A stretch of 41,888 bases of DNA from Phellopilus nigrolimitatus (taxonomy: Eukaryota; Basidiomycota; Agaricomycetes; Hymenochaetales; Hymenochaetaceae). Positions 31,858 through 41,888 of the stretch are shown here, piece by piece. The position numbers and the translations under genes are program-made. Positions within the stretch are counted from its first letter, which is position 1, and each line of letters starts with the position of its first letter. The notes below the pieces were generated by a model that did no database searches, was not told the origin of the DNA, and saw only the letters and a list, made by a program, of their open reading frames with translations. The stretch is from assembly GCA_021029095.1 (NCBI GenBank), contig JAJOHG010000226.1, positions 1-41,888 of the forward strand, written 5' to 3'.

Positions 31858-33267
31858 ATGGCCGACTTCGAGTACCACTACCCGCTCTCCTTCCCGGGCG
31901 TCGGCGCCGCCGCGGGCTACGCGGGCGACATGTTCGGCGCGCACGCCGCCGCGGCCGAGCGCAAGCACCTCCACCCGGTCGAGATCAGCTCCGCCGACGC
32001 CGACGGCCTCGCCTCGCCGTACATGTTCGCGGGCGGCGGCGACCTGCCCTTCATCAGCGCGCACCTCAAGCAGGAGTACTACGCGCCCGCCGCCGCCGAC
32101 ATGGGCGCGTACGCCTACATGGGCGTCGCCTCGCCGGAGCACGCCGCGGCGCAGCACGCATACGCGTACGCGTCCTCGCCCGAGTCGCCCTTCCTCGACG
32201 GCGCGGCTTACTACGCCGCACCGCCGCCCACGGCATCCGCCGGCGTGCACGCGGCGTCGGCGTACTCGCTCGCCGCGCACGCCGCGCAGGGCGCCCACAC
32301 TGCCTCGCCGGCGGGCCATGCCGGCGGACAGGGCGGCTGCGACCCGCGCTTTGTCAGCGGGTCGCCGCCCGATATGGACATCGGATCGCGGATGGCGGCC
32401 GGCCGCGGTGGACATGGGCACGGACATGGCAGCGGCAACGGCAACGGCCCGGCGACGACGTCGCCATTCCCAGCCGTCCGGTTCACGGGCGCCTTCGGCT
32501 CGGCGGACGGGGAGGCCGATGCCGACGCGGACGCCGATGCGGACGCGGACGCGGACGTCGACGGGCCCGACCGCGACGCGGAGGGCGAGCTCGCGTACGC
32601 GTACGACGAGGCCAACGACAGCGGCGAGGACGAGCGCTCGGACGACGACAGCGACTACGTCGACGCGGGCCGCCGCCAGCACGCGGCGCGGCGGCGGCAG
32701 CAGCCGCGCGCGGCGCTCGTCGTGCCGTCGCAGGCCGCGCGCGTGTCCGCGCTGACGACGCCCGTCGTCGGCTCCTCCGCGCCCGCGCCCCACGCCGGTG
32801 CGCGGCGCAGCGCGTCGTCGCGCCCGACGCGCCCGCAGCGCCCCGCGGCGCCCGCGCCGGTGCCCGTGCCGAACCTGACGAAGAAGTCGCGCGGGCGGCG
32901 CGTGCCGACGCATGCGGGCACGGTGCCCGCGCCTGACGGTGCCGGGGGCGGTGGCGGCGGGGGCGGCGGGGGCGGGCTGCGCGCGCGCGGGTACACGTGC
33001 CGCGTCGCGGGCTGCGGGAAGTGCTTCGCGCGCGGGGAGCACCTGAAGCGGCACATCCGCAGCATACACACGAACGAGAAGCGTGCGTCGCCGTCTATAT
33101 CTCTTTTTATTGAGTCGGGATATACTAATGGACATTGTTCTGCAGCGCACAAGTGCCAGCACCCCGGCTGCGGGAAGGAGTTCAGCCGGCACGACAACCT
33201 CTGCCAGCACATGCGCGTGCACAGGAACTACTCCGCGCCGCGCGACGGCGGCCTCGTCGACGTCTGA
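31858..33267 (+). CDS. C2H2 zinc-finger transcription factor, at least 448 aa
   Basis: DNA-binding regulator. The ATG at 31858 (MADFEYHYPLSF) is a minimum start: the same frame reads protein-like for about 50 codons upstream (HSQLGAYTSFLAHPAAGILS), so an upstream exon is likely. Exon 31858-33082 joins 33146-33267 over a 63-nt intron with a tactaat branch site. The long N-terminal part is Ala/Gly/His-rich and disordered, with an (AD)n acidic repeat at about residues 220-235, an acidic patch (EDERSDDDSDY) and poly-Gly before the fingers. Two C2H2 fingers close the protein: CRVAGCGKCFARGEHLKRH.., linker HTNEKPHK, then CQHPGCGKEFSRHDNLCQHM... The linker Pro is created only by splicing, which confirms the intron. 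The tandem pair at the C-terminus recalls Msn2/4-type stress factors, but the C-x4-C spacing differs. Targets unknown. Confidence 0.85.
   Translation: MADFEYHYPLSFPGVGAAAGYAGDMFGAHAAAAERKHLHPVEISSADADGLASPYMFAGGGDLPFISAHLKQEYYAPAAADMGAYAYMGVASPEHAAAQHAYAYASSPESPFLDGAAYYAAPPPTASAGVHAASAYSLAAHAAQGAHTASPAGHAGGQGGCDPRFVSGSPPDMDIGSRMAAGRGGHGHGHGSGNGNGPATTSPFPAVRFTGAFGSADGEADADADADADADADVDGPDRDAEGELAYAYDEANDSGEDERSDDDSDYVDAGRRQHAARRRQQPRAALVVPSQAARVSALTTPVVGSSAPAPHAGARRSASSRPTRPQRPAAPAPVPVPNLTKKSRGRRVPTHAGTVPAPDGAGGGGGGGGGGGLRARGYTCRVAGCGKCFARGEHLKRHIRSIHTNEKRASPSISLFIESGYTNGHCSAAHKCQHPGCGKEFSRHDNLCQHMRVHRNYSAPRDGGLVDV
32515..32562 (+). repeat. Coding (Ala-Asp)n repeat
   Basis: Alternating gcc/gcg and gac/gat codons encode about eight Ala-Asp pairs in the transcription factor; synonymous variation suggests the tract is not a fresh slippage product. 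Confidence 0.75.
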
Positions 33268-33763
33268 GCGCCCGCCCGCCCATACCCCCCACTCAACCAC
33301 GAAACGAACGAATCGCAGTGTTTTTCTCTGCTTATACCCCGCCTGCTTCTAACGACCCCGCCACGACGACTCCTCACGACCTCACGAGCACCATTATCTC
33401 CTTCTGTCTTTCTTTTTTTCCGCGTTTTGTTTTGTTTTTCCCTCCCCGTTTTAAACGTATGTTATTACATTGTGGTTCCCCCCTGCCTTTCGCCCTTTTT
33501 CGGACGGTTCCCCCCCATGCTTTCTCCCCTTCTCCCTTCTTCGTTTTCGTCTCGTCTCGTCTGTCTGTCTGTCTGCTTTCTTGTGCCCAGACCGTGTTCC
33601 ACCATGCATGAATGCCACGATACCCACCCAGTTTTTTTCTTTCTTTTCTTCTTCTTGTATTTGCCCCGCCCCCGCGCGGCGTCCCCCTCCGCTCCTTTGT
33701 GTTTCTATAGCCTCCACGCCATGCTGCTTGGCACGTAATCCAGCTGTATCATTTGTCTGTTTT

Positions 33764-33802
<39 letters not shown>

Positions 33803-33803
33803 G
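33764..33803. repeat. Microsatellite (CTGT)n
   Basis: About ten perfect ctgt/tctg tetranucleotide units. Confidence 0.85.
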
Positions 33804-33861
33804 GCTCCCGTCATCCTGTAACATTCATTTCATCTCACTTTACTTCGTTCTCGTTTTCTTC

Positions 33862-33889
33862 TTCGTTTTCGTTTTCGTTTTCGTTTTCT
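33862..33889. repeat. Microsatellite (TTTTCG)n
   Basis: Four to five gttttc hexamers followed by a cttt run. Confidence 0.75.
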
Positions 33890-34214
33890 TTCTTTCTTTT
33901 GTTGTTGTCTTTCTGTCTTGTACGAATCTGTGGAACGGGAACGAACCGCTGTGAGCCGCGCGCTCTTGCTTTTTTTTTTGATCTGGAGACGTGTATATTT
34001 CCCGGGGCTTGTACTATATGTATCGTTACGCGTATACGAGTTCTACGAACGAACGACGACACGACTGCCGCGTCTGCTTGCTCAGCAACAACTGCTGCTT
34101 CCCTGCGATAGCCGGCTTGAAAAGGAAGCGTGTGTTATCTATCATCTATTATCTAATCGCGGTCCTCCGCAGATCTCTTGCTCTCGACGGCCACGTAAGC
34201 CCCGAAGAGACGAG

Positions 34215-35091
34215 ATGCTGCTCCTGCAGCCCCTCCTCGCCGCCGCCGCCCTCCTCCTCCTCGCCCTCTGTCAGAGCACACCAGCGGCCGCAAACACCGA
34301 GATACGCAACTTCTTCGCGCCCGCGCCCGCGCCCGCACTCGCCGCTCTGCCCCCGTGCGCGCCGCAGATGCACGCGCTGAACGCGACGCACAGCGAGCGC
34401 GCGTTCGCCGTGCGCCCCGCGCCGCTCTTCACGCCCCTGCACGCCGTCTGCGCGCGCAGCGCAGCGGGGGCAGAAGCGGAGGCGGAGGCGGACACGCCGT
34501 GCGCGCACGAGCTCTGGCTCGCGCTCGCGCTCGACGGCGGCGGCGCGCCGCCCTGGGCGCGCGCGCGCGCGTTCACGCTGCGCGTCGCGTGGCCCGCGTT
34601 CGTGAGTCTCCCCCCCGCGCGCGCCCGCGCCGTCTTGCCCACTGCCCACTCTGATCTGATATCCTGCTTTGCAGTTCCCGACGGCCGTCGACATTGCGCT
34701 GTACACGCCCGCCGCGCTCGCCGCGCACTTCCAGGGCGCCCGCCCCGCCGCCGCCGCCGCCCCGCCAGACTCAGACTCAGACCCGGGCGCAGGCGGAGCC
34801 AGCCCCGCCGCCACGCGCACGACGTACGCGCGCATCCGGCTCGCCGACACGGGCGTGCGCAGTCCCTGTCTCCCCCACGCGGGTGCGGGCGCCGGCGCCC
34901 CGCCCGTGCCGTTCACGGCGACGCTCGAGCCGCTGCACGCCGGCGTGCTCCCCACGACGCTCCTCCCCGCGCTCGCGCTCCTCGCGCCCGTCCTCGCGGG
35001 CGCCGCGCTCGCACTCCCGCCGCTCGCCCGCGCGTTCGCGGCCGTCGCGCGCGAGGCGCGCCGCGAGCTGTACCACGCCCACTCCGAGTAG
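34215..35091 (+). CDS. Predicted type I membrane protein of the secretory pathway, 267 aa
   Basis: Exons 34215-34601 and 34675-35091 (804 nt) join over a 73-nt intron with gtgagt and ttgcag ends, in frame to TAG at 35089-35091. The N-terminus MLLLQPLLAAAALLLLALCQ is a signal peptide, with cleavage likely after ANT or nearby. The lumenal part (about 25-215) holds FTLRVAWPAFFPTAVDIALY spanning the junction, two acidic inserts (EAEAEADTP, DSDSDPG), and TYARIRLADTG. A hydrophobic helix near 220-250 (GVLPTTLLPALALLAPVLAG, then ALALPPL) precedes a short basic tail. This plan resembles ER proteins such as PIG-X/Pbn1 of GPI-anchor synthesis, but I could not match the family motif, so function stays open. 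Very high G+C (about 75%). Confidence 0.75.
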
Positions 35092-35263
35092 CATCCGGAA
35101 TTTTTGTTTTCGTCCAACTGTATATCGTATATTATATGTATATGTATGAAAGTATAATTTGGATCGCACGCCGGACTAGAGCGCGCGAACACACGAGCGG
35201 GCTCGTCCAGGTGAATACAAGCGGGACAGTCGTACAATATCGCATAAATACAAAATACAGTCC
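35092..35263. other. Short convergent spacer
   Basis: 172 bp between two stops. A tatat-rich run (about 35121-35150) could serve as a polyadenylation signal on either strand. Confidence 0.5.
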
Positions 35264-38004
35264 TCACGGCGCCGCCGCCGCCGCCTCGAGTGCGGGGAGG
35301 TGCACCGCGCCGAGCCACGCGAGGATGACCTCCACGCGCGCGCCGTGCAGCGCGAGGCTCAGCGGCGCACGCGCATTCTCCGCGCCCGCGCCCCGCGCCT
35401 GCTCGCTCGCCGCGCGCTCCCGCTCCACCTTCGCGCGCAGCCGCGCGTGCACCGGCGCGAGCAGCGCGCGCAGGTGCTCCAGCGCGCCGCGCACGTCCCC
35501 GCCTTCGGTGTCCGCCGCGTCGCTCACGGGCGACCCGCGCCCGGACGCCGAGGGCGTCTTCGAGCTGCTCGATGCCGTCGACGGCCCCGCGGACGGGCAC
35601 GCGGCCGCCACCGGGTCGTCCTCCTCCGCGACGGGCAGCGGCGACGGCGTGCGCCGCACGACCGGCTCCGCGAAGCGCGGCGCCCCCGCGCGCACGAGCG
35701 CGTTGGGCAGCCGGCCGTACCTCCACCCGCCCGCGAGCCGCTCGAGCGTCTCGACGAACTCCGCCTGAGCCATCGAGCGCGGCGGGAGAAACACCGGGTA
35801 GCCCTCGAGCCCCGCGACGATGCACGCCGCGCGGCCGAACGTGCGCGTGAGCGCCGCGAACTCGCCGAGCATCAGCAGGCAGTTCAGGATGCTGAAGTGC
35901 GCCTCGAGCAGCAGCGGGTGGTACGTCGTGAACGGCAGCGCGACGTCCTGCGCGAGCGCCGGCGCGTCGTGCTGCCTGCTGTTCGGGCGGAACGTCTCGA
36001 GCAGCGCGAACGCGCGCTCCATCCTGTGCAGGACGTCGCCGTCCCCATAGTCCTCCGCGTCCGGCGGCGCCTCGAGCTCGAGCGTGTCGAAGTGCGCGAG
36101 GAACTTCTCGTGGTCGCGCTTGCTCTTCCGTAGCAGCGTGCACACCTGCTCGCGAAGCCGGCCCTCGCCGAAGGCCGCGCGGTACGCGCGCGCCTTTGCG
36201 CCGTCCGCACGGCCGAGTGGCCCATCGGGATTCCCGATCTCCGTCCCGCCGTACCGGCCGTGCGTAACATACGATAGATGGACTTCTCCGAAGTCGTTTG
36301 GTGGGATGCGCGGGATCTCCTCGAGCGTGAAGAACGCTTCCTCAATGAGGAAGAACGCATGTGCGAGGTATGCCGCGCCGCGGTGGAAGAGAACCTGCGG
36401 CTCGAGGGGCTCGGGCGCGTCGGGTAGGACGGAGGGGTGTATGAGCAGCTGCTCGCCGTCCGGGCCCTCGATCACAGGTGCCGTGCCGCTGGGCGGCGCC
36501 TGTCCGTTGACCTTGGCTTTCTTGCGCTTCGCCTTTGAGTGGCTGTCGCCGTTGGATCGTAAAGCGGGATCGTGCGCTTGACGAGCCCGGCGGACGGCGC
36601 GGGATTCCTTCAGAGCATAAGTGAAGTCTTTCGTAGCCAGAGCGAATTCGTCTCTGAAGCAATGGACAATTCCTCTGGTGCGATAAAACTCGAGTCGTTG
36701 AGGGTTTTCAGCTATCAGTTGGTCAAGAGTGTTTGTAGAAGTGGACTCGGCAAGTTGTCTGTACAAATTTATAAGTTTGACTTTTCCTTGGAGGTGTGAT
36801 GTCTGCTGACCTTGAAGGTATCTTCTCGTGGAAGAAGTGTACATAGCGGGCATCCGCGTTCTTTGGATCTACAATCCATTTCACTCACCAGAGAGGAGAA
36901 CATCACGACATACCACTCACCGACTTTGAGCACCCTTTCCGCAATGTCGTCAAAGACGGTGCCGCGGCCCATGACCATCACGCTCGACGCGATCTCGTCC
37001 GCCTTGTACGCCTCTGCGAGCTTCTGCACGGCAAGCGCCCGCAGGCGGTGCACGCGCGTCGCAGACATCGGGACGTTGCGCCCGCCGCCCCCGCCGAAGT
37101 CGCCCATCGGGTTCAGGCCGAGCGACTGCGCCGCCGCCCACGGGCTCCCGCCGAAGCCGAAACCCCCGCCGCCCCCGCCGCCGCGCAGCGAACCGAGCGC
37201 CGCGGCGGACAGCCCGGAGGACGCGCGCACGGAGAGCTCCGCGGCCTCGTCGATGAGCCGGCGGATCGCGGCGACGGAGCGAAAGACGCCCGGGTCGATC
37301 GGCGGCGGCGCAGCGGCGCCCGGGCGCGGCACGAGCGGGGGCAGTGGTTGTGGGGGGCCCATGCCCGCCGGGGACGCGGGCGGCGAGTATGAGTGCGAGG
37401 TGCTCGAGCTGAGGCTGATGGAGGAGCCGCTGCGCTCGCGGAGGCGCGCGAAGCCCGTAGGCTGCGCATACTGCGCCGGAGAGGGCATGGGCGAGGCAGA
37501 CACGCGCATGTCGCTCGCGGAAACGGTTGCGGGGTCGAGGTTGAGGACGAGCAGCGACTCGAGGAGCTCGAGCGGGAGCTGCAGCCAGGGCCCCTGTGCG
37601 CCGCGTAAGCATGCGCATCGCGCACCCGCAGTGTCAAAACAAAGAAGACGTACATGATACGAGCTGATGTACTTCCAGTGCTTGTTCCTGCTGATGCACA
37701 GAACTGGGGGGCGCGCGGCGCAGACGCTGGCGTCGTCCGGGAGCGCCTCAGCGCCATTCGGCTTGCTCTTCGCGCTCGCAGCCTTCTTGGATCTCTTTTT
37801 CTTCTTTTTCTTCGTGATGGACGTCTTTTCCTCCGCATCGTCCTCCGGGTTGTTCGGCGAGGTCATTTCCGCCTGCATGAGCGAGTCCAGGACGTGGTCG
37901 GACGAAGTGTCTGAAAATTGACTCTGTGTACTGTGGCTATCCGACTTGGAGAGGTCCAACGCCGACAGCCCGGTCGTCGTCGCCGTCATGATTTCCGCAG
38001 GCAT
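35264..38004 (-). CDS. Conserved fungal TPR-like protein, 858 aa, 4 exons
   Basis: Exons 38004-37654, 37593-36921, 36868-36811 and 36758-35264 sum to 2577 nt and stay in frame. The protein has a Lys-rich stretch (KKKKKKRSKK, about 65-76), then a block I recall as conserved in fungal proteins of unknown function (KHWKYISSYHGPWLQLPLEL at about 108-127, restored only by splicing). A Gly/Ser/Pro-rich linker follows, then RYVHFFHEKIPSR across the exon 3/4 junction. A TPR-like helix pair at about 381-412 (RLEFYRTRGIVHCFRDEFAL, ATKDFTYAL) is followed by further helical segments (LFHRGAAYLAHAFFLIEEAF; YHPLLLEAHFSILNCLLMLG). No signal peptide or membrane helix. A scaffold role is inferred from TPR content alone. 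The 58-nt exon 3 rests on splice signals and the conserved string. Confidence 0.82.
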
Positions 38005-38568
38005 TTTGGCAGATTATCTGGCCGAGGACATGGACGACGTACGCGTAAGATTTTGGAGCGAGCAGATATAGATGCCAGAAGCCGTGGTGGTCGGTTATGA
38101 ACGATGGTTGTTGCAGTTCATTATACTTAGCAGCAGCACTGCTGCTGTCGGCTTCCAGATAAATCACCGAATCACCGAGTTGAATGCCGTCACTCCGCTG
38201 AGATGTGGTTGGTTCAACTCTGATTGTATGCTATCGTACTGATAGCCTTCCACAACCGCGTCAGATATAAAGAGAGTATCACCGCGGAGACTGCACTAGG
38301 AGAGCGAACATCGACAGGGTCATATGCTGGGCGCGGTAGGTACTAAGAAGTGGATTCGTTACACAAAAGTTCGTCCGTGCGTATTCGAAGAAACAGCGTG
38401 CAAGTAGAGTGCATCGATTATCACCTTGTCCGAGAGTGTACTCTGCATTAAAGGAACGGAATGGAGAGGCGAAAGGAAAGAAAGAAGCAAAGCAAAGCCA
38501 GGAGAAATGAAGAGTGAGAACAGAAAGAAAGAAAAACTCAATATGAAATATATAATAGAGAGGAGGTC
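38005..38568. other. Intergenic region
   Basis: Upstream region of the TPR-like gene and 3' flank of the chitin synthase, both on the minus strand. It contains a purine-rich run (about 38455-38535) and no supported ORF. Confidence 0.45.
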
Positions 38569-41500
38569 CTACTGGTAGTCCCCATACGTCCGGGGCGGCG
38601 CCGCCCCTGGTGGGAGATTGGAGGTAGGCGCAGCCGGCGACGTCGGGCTCGCATATGTCGACGAGCGCGAGTATCGGTTCGTCGGCGGCTGCTGGGACGA
38701 CGGCCTCCGCGACTGCGGCCTCGCAATCCGCCGCACGCCCTCCGGGCCAGGGACAGGCCCGTTATCCGCGAGGCTCACGCCGCGCGAGCGCGCCGCTGCC
38801 GCCGCCGCCTGCTGCTGCTGGCGCGCAGACACGTTCACGTGGTGCGCCGCCGAGCTCTGCGTGTCGTCCGACTCCGCGGTCGTGCTCGGGTAGTCCTCGT
38901 CGTAGCCCGCCGCTTGCGGCTGCGAGTGGCGGTACGGGTTCTGCGTCTCGCCCGGGTACGAACTGGACACCGTGCCCTGCCGCAGGACCACGCCGCCGGC
39001 GCTCCCGCCCACACCGTGCCTCCCCCGAACGTACGACTCGATGGGCGGCGGCGCGTACGCCTCCGGCGACGGCAGCATGTTCTGCAACGAGTCTCGGCGG
39101 TTGCTGTGCACGTTGTATTCACTATCCGGTGGGCTGGAAATTAGGCGCGCATGCGAGCCCGTGTCGGAAAGCATCGGCATCTCTTCGCTAGTTCGAGAGA
39201 ACCCAGTCGACGCGGAGGGCGTCGTGCCGCTTAGGAGACCGCCTGGCCTATTGTTCACTGCTAATGGCGCGGGGAGCATCACGAGCGGAGAGCTGTCGTG
39301 GCGGGTCCGCGGCTGCGGCTGACCACCATAGCTCAGTGAGTCAGCTAAGTCCGACTGATGCTGGAACGTCTCGGCGGTCGAGATCATCGAGGAGCTGAAG
39401 TTTCGAGATAATCAGTACAGGCGATGAAATATGGTTTAAAGACGGAAAAAACACACCGCTTTGGTGAGTTAGACCGCATGTCATAGAAAGTCGAGTCGCG
39501 CGACTGCGTCCCGCCTCTCCACCGGCGCTCGCGCTCGAACTCCGCCCAGCGCTTCATGACGATATGCGACGAGTCGAACTCGCCCTCCTTGTCGCCGTGG
39601 TTCCCGCCCTTGTCGCCCAGGACCTGGCGCGTCTGGCCCCACGAAAAGTCGTCAAAGTGCCAGAACGCGTACGCGGGGAGCGCGAAGTTCCAAATCGGGA
39701 GCGAGATCAGGTAGATGAACATCCAGCCCACGTACGCAACCTTGCGCGAGGTGACGACGATGAGCAGACCGGGTAGCCCGAGGATGATGCCGAGAAGGAT
39801 AAGCGAGATGGTGGTGTTCGCCCCACCGGGGATGATGGATTCGATGATGAGGTAGAGCGTGAACGAGATGGCAGCGGGCAGAACGAGCGTTCCCGCGAGC
39901 TCCATGAACACGACGAACTGCATAGAGAAACAGAACGTGCCGCACAGGTCCCGGACGAGAAGGAGCTCAAACAGGTTATGCACGGTCGAGTTGATCCAGC
40001 GGCGTCGTTGCGAGAGCAGGACAGCGAAAGTATCAGGCACGATCGTCTTGCACACCGCCTGCGGGCAGAAAATCATCTTGCGTTTCGGGAACGTCTTCAG
40101 CATCAGGGTTGTCAGATACCGATCCTCTCCAAGCAGCAGCAGGTTCTTCTTGTGCAGCGTGTCGACGATGTTCTCCGAGTAGTGCTCTACGATGTCCGGG
40201 TTGCCAAGGATAGGAACCCAGTAGCCAGACTGACCCTTGGGAGCCTTGATGCGGTACATACTGAAACAACCAGGCAAAACACGTTACACCACCGAACATG
40301 GACTCGAAAGCCTTCGTCAGATGATGCGAGATGTAGTACTCGAACACTGTCAAAGAAATGTGGGGCTTAAAAAAGAATTACAACGCAAGTTAGCTGGAAG
40401 TACCGACCTTGGATCATCGTCACCCAGGTCTCTGCCTTGTTCGCGATCTTGGTCTCGCCACATAGACCCATGATCTCCTCGTCGTGCACCATGCACGAGA
40501 CCATGCGCGTCAGCGAGTCGGGGAAGACCTTCGTGTCCGCGTCGACGCACAGCACCATCTCGTACCTGTCCGGGCTCACGCCCGTCGCACGCCAGATCGA
40601 ATTGAAGAACTCGTACTCGAACGTCGTCATGCGCTCGTCGAACATGACCTTCTGCATGAACGCCATGAGCACGATCTGCGAGTCGCGCTTGCCGCGGTTG
40701 CCCGGCTTCGCCTCGCCCTGCTCGAGCGGGTTCCCGCACTTCGCGACGAGCACGATCGGTACGCGCTGCTGCTTCGACCGCTCGACCGTGTTGTCGTCAT
40801 ACAGGTAGAAGCCCGCGTACACCTTCGCCATGTTGTGCCGCTTGTGCCCGTCGGCGATGGCCACGTACGAGTGCGCCTCGACCTCCTCGGCGGGAATAAC
40901 CAGTTCGCTCATCATCGACAGCACGATGTCCGGAGTTGACATGGGATTCCCTGCACCCTTCACCATACCGTCAGCGATGACCATGAGCAGTTTGTGGCTG
41001 TTGGGGTAGTCCGTGGTAGCGAGAGAGTCCAGGGTCGTCCGCAAACCTTCAACAGACTCTGAATAGGCAGTACAAGACAGATAGTGTGTGCCAGCGGGAA
41101 GTGGTATGGCATGAAATCTGGCGAGGGCTGTGCGGGATGACGTTGTTCAGGGGGAAGGGCATGGGCTATCGTTGAAATAGCCCTTCTGCGACGATCCATC
41201 GCCTAATGACGTCGAGCTGCGCGATGACCGATACGCAGGCGTGTCGGGCGGGCTGAGCTTCTTGTTCCCACCACCGTACATCGTGCTGCGCTTGTACGAC
41301 ACCGCATCCATGTTCCCGTACGTCGTCGTGGGGCGGTTGCCGCTCACCTTCAGCAGCGCGTCGGACGGCGTGAAGCGCGACGTCGAGGGCAGGAACGTCT
41401 TCCGTTTGGCCCCGTATTTCTCTGAGGAGCCGTTCTTCTGCACGTTTGGCCGGTAGCGGCTCGGCGCGGGGCGGTAGATGTCGTCTGTCCAGTTTTCGAT

Positions 41501-41888
41501 CGCCTCTGCACGCTGCATGCGCTGCTCGTACGTCTCGTTGCTGAACGAGCCGAGCCTCCACGAGAGAAACCAACCGAACAGGACGGCCATGCAGAACTTG
41601 ATGGACACGACGCCGATGATGAATACAGCGAAACCCACAGGACAACCTCCGAGGCGACGCAACCGATCGTTTGCGTGTCGATGAAGCCAACCGTGATGAT
41701 GTCCTGAAGACAGTGGCCAAGCGACTTCTGATTACTCCGGTAGAAATTCATGGTGATGTCGTGCGTGTTGTACGTGCCATTCCCCAGCATGAACTCGTCA
41801 AAAATGGCCGGATAGTTCACTTCTGCTTTGTTGAGCCATTTCAGCAGGCTGAAATCCAAGACGGAGCTAATAAAGACGATAATGAGCC
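38569..41888 (-). CDS. Chitin synthase, division 2 (class IV-like), 5'-partial, frame-broken
   Basis: Plasma-membrane glycosyltransferase that polymerises UDP-GlcNAc into wall chitin. The 5' end lies beyond the right edge; the stop is TAG at 38569-38571. Catalytic hallmarks are present: [64 protein letters not shown] and [14 protein letters not shown], followed by several membrane helices and a disordered tail of about 275 residues ([14 protein letters not shown]). Introns at 40407-40347 and 39456-39395 are well formed. The conserved protein can only be read by changing frame at about 41625, between 41128 and 41166 (one or two changes), at about 41072 and at 40276-40279, none with intron signals. 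Either the gene is decaying or the local consensus is faulty. Without a visible N-terminus, class V/VII (myosin-fused) is not excluded. Confidence 0.88.

Larger units (their letters stand above)
33268..34214. other. Pyrimidine-rich intergenic region
   Basis: 3' flank of the transcription-factor gene and 5' flank of the next plus-strand gene. The plus strand is strikingly T+C-rich, with runs such as tttttttttc and two microsatellites. No open frame is supported. Confidence 0.5.

Noticed and set aside
31431..32936. 501-codon and 449-codon plus-strand frames overlapping the C2H2 gene
   Set aside because: Arg-rich frame-shifted readings of the same G+C-rich exon; only the part before 31858 might contain real N-terminal coding sequence.
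31651..33300. 549-codon open frame on the minus strand opposite the C2H2 gene
   Set aside because: An antisense shadow in very G+C-rich DNA; Arg/Val/Ala-rich without domains, while the plus strand has clear zinc fingers.
33918..35768. 616-codon plus-strand frame
   Set aside because: Runs through an untranslated leader, across the 34602-34674 intron and into the antisense of the TPR-like gene; no coherent protein.
34149..36143. 664-codon minus-strand frame spanning two genes
   Set aside because: Arg/Ala/Gly-rich shadow that crosses a gene boundary and has no domain; both spliced genes beneath it are better supported.

Overview
This window is nuclear DNA from a filamentous basidiomycete, most likely an Agaricomycete (mushroom or polypore type). 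The genes are split by many short introns (about 50-105 nt, GT..AG, with ctaac/ctgac-like branch sites). Gene density is moderate and intergenic DNA is low in complexity. Typical families are present: a large F-box protein, a division-2 chitin synthase, a secreted Pro/Ala-rich protein and an intron-rich CDF transporter. No virus, plasmid, CRISPR array, rRNA or convincing tRNA was seen. The track does not show splicing, so I joined exons by hand. Twelve reconstructed multi-exon models close exactly in frame, and that is the main support for the coordinates given.

Layout, left to right. 0.2-0.6 kb: short unidentified gene (-). 1.4-3.4 kb: 13-exon CDF metal transporter (-). 4.3-4.7 kb: small membrane protein (-). 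5.3-6.8 kb: secreted low-complexity protein (+), tail-to-tail with FIP1, a pre-mRNA 3'-end processing factor (7.3-9.6 kb, -). 9.6-13.9 kb is gene-poor, with an 83-residue spliced hypothetical and a 76-residue Ser-rich protein. 13.9-16.7 kb: TBC Rab-GAP (-), head-to-head across about 2.1 kb with an ING/PHD chromatin protein (18.9-20.4 kb, +). The ING gene converges on a quinone oxidoreductase (20.6-22.0 kb, -). 22.7-23.3 kb: decayed F-box-like relic. 23.9-25.6 kb: intact F-box protein (-). 26.1-26.7 kb: NR2C2AP-like protein (+), converging on a single-pass membrane protein (26.8-27.9 kb, -). 27.9-31.9 kb has no gene I can support and several microsatellites. 31.9-33.3 kb: C2H2 transcription factor (+). 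34.2-35.1 kb: predicted type I membrane protein (+), converging on a conserved TPR-like protein (35.3-38.0 kb, -). 38.6 kb to the right edge: a chitin synthase (-), 5'-truncated by the window and carrying several apparent frame breaks.

The genes are mostly housekeeping or regulatory and do not form an obvious cluster or operon-like system. The most notable observations are the frame-broken chitin synthase, a FIP1 start codon split by an intron, a 7-nt micro-exon in the CDF gene, a Mn-type DxxxD/DxxxD signature in that transporter, an intact methyl-lysine cage in the ING PHD finger, possible dual targeting of the quinone reductase, and a secreted repeat protein with candidate Kex2 sites. I found no clear evidence of a wholly new biological system.
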